DNA from: Oscillospiraceae bacterium
GTDB taxonomy: Bacteria > Bacillota > Clostridia > UMGS1883
NCBI GenBank assembly: GCA_015069065.1
Contig: SVJI01000011.1
Coordinates: 1 to 19,315 of the forward strand
Direction: 5' to 3'
Length of the DNA stretch: 19,315 bases
The notes below the pieces were generated by a model, which was not told the origin of the DNA, ran no database searches, and saw only the letters and a program-made list of their open reading frames with translations. Each line of letters opens with the position of its first letter. Within the stretch, counting starts at the first letter, position 1. Positions 16,917 through 19,315 of the stretch are shown one piece after another. The translations under genes and the position numbers were made by a program.

Positions 16917-17393
16917 TTAGTATAGATATTCCAGTATGACCGATACACGGTTTATAAATGCAGTAAGCATATTTGTCTCCTCGGTTTTCAGAACTTCGCC
17001 GTTATCAGTATTTCCAAGGGAAATATATTTTATCTGATTCTTTGCCGGGGGTTTAAGTCCGAGGCGGGCCGCCTCCTGCTCCACTCTCTTAGGGTCCATG
17101 TTTCCCTCAGCCTGTACCTGTGTTTCAACAACCTTTGCGCTGATAAGGTCGAGCCTTGAGCGCGCATCTGTAAGACGGTTATATTCCTGTGTGATTGATG
17201 CGTATCTGAAAAGCACAGTAAAAGCCATTACAAACATGAGTGCCATTGCTGCTATGACGCGCTTTTTCATTAAGCGAATCTTCTTTTTGCTGTTTTTTCC
17301 GGCAGTCACTCTCCGCGCTTTCTTTTGCGTGCTGTCATGTTCATCGTATGTAAGATATTCAGTTTTTAATGCATTTGAACCTTCAACATACAT
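16917..17393 (-). CDS. ftsL: Cell division protein FtsL-like
   Basis: A small bitopic protein of 158 residues. It has a long basic cytosolic N-terminus (KKARRVTAGKNSKKKIRLMKKR), one membrane span (about 46-63), then an extracytoplasmic leucine-zipper-like coiled coil (about 65-95, SITQEYNRLTDARSRLDLIS) and the segment MDPKRVEQEAARLGLKPP typical of clostridial FtsL/septum-formation-initiator proteins. FtsL pairs with FtsB/DivIC and FtsQ/DivIB and transmits the activation signal to FtsW and the PBP. Sequence conservation in this family is low, so position between rsmH and the PBP carries much of the weight. TAGGAG is about 10 nt before the ATG and overlaps the rsmH end. The last residues (about 135-158) form a variable tail. 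Confidence 0.85.
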   Translation of the reverse strand: MYVEGSNALKTEYLTYDEHDSTQKKARRVTAGKNSKKKIRLMKKRVIAAMALMFVMAFTVLFRYASITQEYNRLTDARSRLDLISAKVVETQVQAEGNMDPKRVEQEAARLGLKPPAKNQIKYISLGNTDNGEVLKTEETNMLTAFINRVSVILEYLY

Positions 17394-17409
17394 TAAAGCC
17401 GTACTCCTA

Positions 17410-18333
17410 TCAAATAATTTTTTCCACAGTTCTCAGTTTACTGCTTCTTGCCCGGGGGTTTTCGTTAAGCTCTGCTTCAGATGGCAAAAGCGGTTTTCTC
17501 GTTATACTTTTCACTGACGGTTTGTTTCCACAAACGCAAACAGGAAATTCCTTGGGACAGGTACATCCTTTTTCAAGGTCTGCAAAAGCCTTTTTAATAA
17601 TTCTGTCCTCCAGGCTGTGAAAGGTTATAACTGACATTCTGCCGCCCTTTTTCAAAAGCTGCACTCCGTCATGTACCGCCTGCTCCAGAATTTTAAGTTC
17701 TCCGTTTACTTCTATTCTGATAGCCTGAAACGTCCTTTTCGCAGGGTGCGGTCCGTCCTTTCTGGCAGAAAGCGGAATTGCCGCCTTTATTATATCCACA
17801 AGCTGAAAGGTTGTCTCAATGCTTGCCTTATTCCTCTGTTCTATTATGAAGTTTACTATTCTGCTCGCCCAACGTTCCTCTCCATAACAGGATATAACAC
17901 GAAAAAGCTCCTGCGGTGAATACTCGTTGACAACCTCTTTCGCGGTAAGGGTATCACTTCTGTCCATTCTCATATCAAGAGGTGCATCCTGCATATAGGA
18001 AAACCCTCGGCTCGCATCGTCAAGCTGGGGGGATGAAACTCCCAAATCAGCAATGATTCCATCAAACTTTTCTATATTGAGATTTTCTGCGATTTCTTTT
18101 ATGTTAGAGAAATTATTATGTACCGCAGTAAAGTCTTTCCCTTGGAAACGCTCTTTTGCATTTTGTATTGCTGTAATGTCGCGGTCAATTCCCACAACTG
18201 AGCCTCCGCGCTGCAGTATAAGCGAGGTGTGTCCTCCGCCTCCTAACGTCAAATCAGCGTACAGACCGCCTTCCTTCACATTTATACTGTCTACAGTTTC
18301 ATTAAGCAACACTGTAACATGGTTGAATTCCAT
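17410..18333 (-). CDS. rsmH: 16S rRNA (cytosine(1402)-N4)-methyltransferase RsmH
   Basis: RsmH (MraW) methylates N4 of C1402 in the 16S rRNA decoding centre using S-adenosylmethionine. It has 307 residues, normal length. Motifs: FNHVTVLLNETV at the start, the SAM-binding loop DLTLGGGGHTSLIL (27-40), IADLGVSSPQLDDASRGFSY, PHPAKRTFQAIRIEVN, VITFHSLEDR, and the C-terminal NPRARSSKLRTVEKI. A GCTCP...CVCG cysteine cluster is present, which I believe is common in Gram-positive RsmH. AGGAGG lies 7 nt before the ATG, and the gene starts 14 nt after mraZ. It is the second gene of the dcw operon, as in nearly all bacteria that have the cluster. Confidence 0.97.
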   Translation of the reverse strand: MEFNHVTVLLNETVDSINVKEGGLYADLTLGGGGHTSLILQRGGSVVGIDRDITAIQNAKERFQGKDFTAVHNNFSNIKEIAENLNIEKFDGIIADLGVSSPQLDDASRGFSYMQDAPLDMRMDRSDTLTAKEVVNEYSPQELFRVISCYGEERWASRIVNFIIEQRNKASIETTFQLVDIIKAAIPLSARKDGPHPAKRTFQAIRIEVNGELKILEQAVHDGVQLLKKGGRMSVITFHSLEDRIIKKAFADLEKGCTCPKEFPVCVCGNKPSVKSITRKPLLPSEAELNENPRARSSKLRTVEKII

Positions 18334-18347
18334 GCTCTTTCCTCCTG

Positions 18348-18782
18348 TCAGAAGCTGATTTCCTCAAGGCTTTCTGCAGCCTCTTCAACGGACATCTCTT
18401 CCTCATTCTGGGAATATTCCTGCCACCTTTGAGCATCCCATATTTCCACACGCTTACTTACGCCGATAATAACAACCTCTTTGGTAAGTGCTGCATATTC
18501 ACGGTGGGGCTGTGTTATAAGAACCTTACCCTGTTTATCAGGCTCACCCTCAGCAGCACCGGAAAGAAAGGTTCTCTGCAAGTAGCGGGCGCTCTTCTGA
18601 TTGGATGGAAGCTTTGCCAGATTGTCGGCAAGCTCCTCCCATGCATCCATGGGATATACAAACAAGCATCCCTCAAAGCCCTTGGTGATCATAAACTGCT
18701 CGCCAAGCTGTTCACGGAATTTTGCAGGGATTATTACTCTGCCCTTTGCATCAATATTGTGTGAGTACTCACCTACGAACAA
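18348..18782 (-). CDS. mraZ: Transcriptional regulator MraZ
   Basis: A 144-residue DNA-binding protein of the AbrB/SpoVT fold that forms ring-shaped oligomers and regulates the dcw operon from its own promoter. Two tandem swapped-hairpin domains are visible: FVGEYSHNIDAKGRVIIPAK (2-21), and the second around DKQGKVLITQPHREYAA (82-98). The DxKGR...PxxxR motif needed for DNA binding is intact in the first domain, and DKQGK...QPHR is its counterpart. The start is TTG at 18782, backed by GGAGGTGAT (18787-18795) with 8 nt between GGAGG and the TTG. The tail is Glu-rich. The four boxes directly upstream are its expected operator. Confidence 0.96.
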   Translation of the reverse strand: MFVGEYSHNIDAKGRVIIPAKFREQLGEQFMITKGFEGCLFVYPMDAWEELADNLAKLPSNQKSARYLQRTFLSGAAEGEPDKQGKVLITQPHREYAALTKEVVIIGVSKRVEIWDAQRWQEYSQNEEEMSVEEAAESLEEISF

Positions 18783-18794
18783 TCAAATCACCTC

Positions 18795-18830
18795 CACTTT
18801 CTTGCACTTCGATACACTTTCCTACACTTT
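18795..18830 (-). promoter_or_regulatory. MraZ operator: four AAAGTG-type boxes at exact 10-bp period
   Basis: Reading the minus strand, AAAGTG occurs at 18825-18830, 18815-18820 and 18795-18800, and GAAGTG at 18805-18810, so four hexamers are spaced exactly 10 bp apart and lie on one face of the helix. The spacers are TAGG, TATC and CAAG. The last box shares a base with the ribosome binding site. MraZ binds four 10-bp-spaced repeats in other bacteria (TGGG-type boxes in E. coli, AAAGTG-type in Mycoplasma), so these are confidently its operator. Confidence 0.88.
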
Positions 18831-18836
18831 GAGTAT

Positions 18837-18865
18837 ATTTTACTATAGTTCAGCCGGAATTTCAA
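18837..18865 (-). promoter_or_regulatory. Sigma-A-type promoter of mraZ and the dcw operon
   Basis: On the minus strand TTGAAA (18860-18865) and TAAAAT (18837-18842) are exactly 17 nt apart. Transcription should start near 18830, at the first MraZ box, so the whole 48-nt leader is made of boxes plus ribosome binding site. Bound MraZ would then sit at the start site and the early transcribed region, which points to repression of the operon. Confidence 0.72.
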
Positions 18866-19068
18866 TACTTTTTTAAAATTTTTTTTGAATTTGAACACTT
18901 TTTTTGATTTGCTGGTTTTATCATCTAAATATGGAAAAAATAGCCTGTTGGAACACAATATTTTGTGATTTATTTTATTCAAGAAAATTTTTTAATGAAA
19001 AATGTATTGCAAAAATGTTAAATTATTAAGAACTTCCCTCTGTCTGCCAATTTTTTTAAAAAATACCC
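18866..19068. other. AT-rich divergent intergenic spacer
   Basis: Between the mraZ promoter and the rightward tRNA promoter lies strongly A/T-rich sequence with several long A and T runs. I see no coding region here: the open frames are lysine/phenylalanine-rich products of base composition. One isolated extra AAAGTG (minus strand, 18896-18901) is present. Runs of this kind often bend DNA and can act as upstream elements for both divergent promoters, but that is inference. Confidence 0.6.
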
Positions 19069-19097
19069 TTGCAATTTTCAGCGATTTATATTATAAT
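19069..19097 (+). promoter_or_regulatory. Sigma-A-type promoter reading toward the tRNA-Pro
   Basis: TTGCAA (19069-19074) and a perfect TATAAT (19092-19097) are separated by exactly 17 nt, placing transcription start near 19104. It is the strongest promoter match in the window and the next thing downstream on this strand is the tRNA-like sequence at 19182, consistent with a stable-RNA promoter. Confidence 0.7.
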
Positions 19098-19119
19098 TCA
19101 CAATGTTGAGGCTTTTGCC

Positions 19120-19153
19120 GAGGATGTCGCAGGCATCCTGCGATATCTCTTTT
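19120..19153 (+). terminator. Candidate leader terminator/attenuator before the tRNA
   Basis: GATGTCGCAGG (19123-19133) pairs with CCTGCGATATC (19137-19147) around a CAT loop: 11 contiguous pairs with one G-U, extendable by two more across a bulge. It is followed by TCTTTT (to 19153). It begins about 16 nt after the predicted transcription start and lies about 29 nt before the tRNA. On the minus strand there is no U-run, so it points rightward. It could end a roughly 50-nt RNA or attenuate the tRNA transcript. Confidence 0.5.
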
Positions 19154-19181
19154 AACAACTTTAATTAAATAATGACTATTT

Positions 19182-19220
19182 CGGGGTGTAGCGCAAAAAG
19201 GTAGCGCGCCTGCTTTGGGT
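19182..19220 (+). tRNA. tRNA-Pro(UGG), 5' half only; interrupted or degenerate after the anticodon
   Basis: CGGGGTG (19182-19188) matches the usual 5' acceptor strand of bacterial tRNA-Pro. A D arm follows with stems GCGC (19191-19194) and GCGC (19204-19207) around AAAAAGGTA, then the 5' anticodon stem CCTGC (19209-19213) and the loop TTTGGG with anticodon TGG (19216-19218). The 3' anticodon strand GCAGG, a normal T arm (GGTTC) and the CACCCCG acceptor return do not follow; the sequence changes to GC-rich repeat-like DNA. It may be an intron- or insertion-split gene, a pseudogene, or a fragment, since the window ends 95 nt later. A good promoter lies upstream. Confidence 0.55.
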
Positions 19221-19315
19221 GAGGTCGCGAGCGCGTCCGGCGGACGGTAAAGCGAGCGTAACGAAGTGTAGCGGTCAAAATTGTGCGAGCAGGGCGAGCA
19301 ATCAATTTTGGGCAC
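19220..19315. repeat. GC-rich, repeat-like sequence abutting the tRNA half
   Basis: This stretch has four GCGAGC hexamers (19227, 19252, 19285, 19294), a small GTCCG/CGGAC hairpin (19235-19245), and an inverted repeat CAAAATTGTGC (19276-19286) / GCA-AT-CAATTTTG (19298-19310). The 6-mer TTTGGG of the anticodon loop (19214-19219) recurs at 19307-19312. Composition differs sharply from the AT-rich DNA just left of the tRNA. The pattern suggests a short repetitive element rather than a gene; whether other copies exist cannot be seen here. Confidence 0.45.

Noticed and set aside
16745..16948. Minus-strand 67-codon frame across the ftsL-PBP gap
   Set aside because: Overlaps both the ftsL end and the PBP start in another frame and lacks a convincing ribosome binding site; the gap is better explained by the hairpin.
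18954..18967. CACAA-TATT-TTGTG inverted repeat as an operator
   Set aside because: Arms of only 5 bp in A/T-rich DNA, remote from both promoters; expected by chance.
18788..18982. Minus-strand 64-codon Lys/Phe-rich frame upstream of mraZ
   Set aside because: Covers the mraZ promoter and operator; composition simply reflects A/T runs; no plausible ribosome binding site.
19091..19315. Minus-strand open frame through the tRNA half and GC-rich repeat
   Set aside because: It is antisense to the tRNA-Pro sequence and continues past the promoter; such frames commonly arise over structured RNA and repeats.
19220..19315. Group I intron in the tRNA anticodon loop
   Set aside because: Too little sequence is visible; I could not recognise the P3-P7 core elements, and the bases at the junction do not form an obvious P1 helix. 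Kept only as one hypothesis in the findings.
1..19315. CRISPR arrays, transposases, phage genes, toxin-antitoxin or defence systems
   Set aside because: I looked for spaced direct repeats and for such proteins on both strands and saw none; apart from the right edge, the window is housekeeping DNA.

Overview
The window reads as chromosomal DNA of a Gram-positive bacterium of the class Clostridia (Firmicutes/Bacillota), with gut Oscillospirales- or Ruminococcaceae-like relatives the best guess. Reasons: a FtsL/PASTA-penicillin-binding-protein/MurE order behind mraZ-rsmH, an S4-domain RqcP homologue, strong AGGAGG-type ribosome binding sites, TTG/GTG starts, and LrgAB and half-size chromate transporters of Firmicutes type. 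MurE carries the DNPR signature of meso-diaminopimelate-adding enzymes. The taxonomic placement is inference; no 16S rRNA is present.

Layout: (1) 1-6126, plus strand, one tightly packed run of genes: the 3' end of a probable holA, an M18 aminopeptidase, rqcP, two half-size chromate transporters with an ATGA overlap, tex, and lrgA-lrgB. (2) 6116-6169, a 54-nt perfect palindrome that serves as a shared terminator for the two converging operons. (3) 6173-18782, minus strand, a dcw (division and cell wall) cluster transcribed right to left: mraZ, rsmH, ftsL, ftsI/spoVD-like PBP, murE, mraY, ftsW, murG, murA, ftsQ/divIB, ftsZ and a small cysteine-free acidic coiled-coil protein. (4) 18783-19181, an AT-rich divergent regulatory region. 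(5) 19182-19315, the 5' half of a tRNA-Pro(UGG) gene with its own promoter, running abruptly into GC-rich, repeat-like sequence straight after the anticodon.

The dcw genes form a peptidoglycan and division assembly line. MurA makes the first committed UDP-sugar. MurE adds the third stem-peptide residue. MraY and MurG build lipids I and II. FtsW and the PBP polymerise and crosslink at the septum. FtsL and FtsQ scaffold the complex, and FtsZ forms the ring. The cluster lacks murF, murD, murC, murB, ddl and ftsA, which many relatives carry here. A mraZ promoter (TTGAAA-17-TAAAAT) is followed directly by four AAAGTG-type MraZ boxes at an exact 10-bp period that fill the 5' leader, so autoregulation by MraZ is strongly suggested. 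ftsZ has a second, private promoter.

No phage, CRISPR, transposase or defence system is visible. The most unusual point is the broken or interrupted tRNA-Pro at the right edge. Other items worth checking are the MraZ operator array, a possible attenuator between the tRNA promoter and the tRNA, the very short FtsZ C-terminal linker, and the unknown acidic coiled-coil protein coupled to ftsZ.
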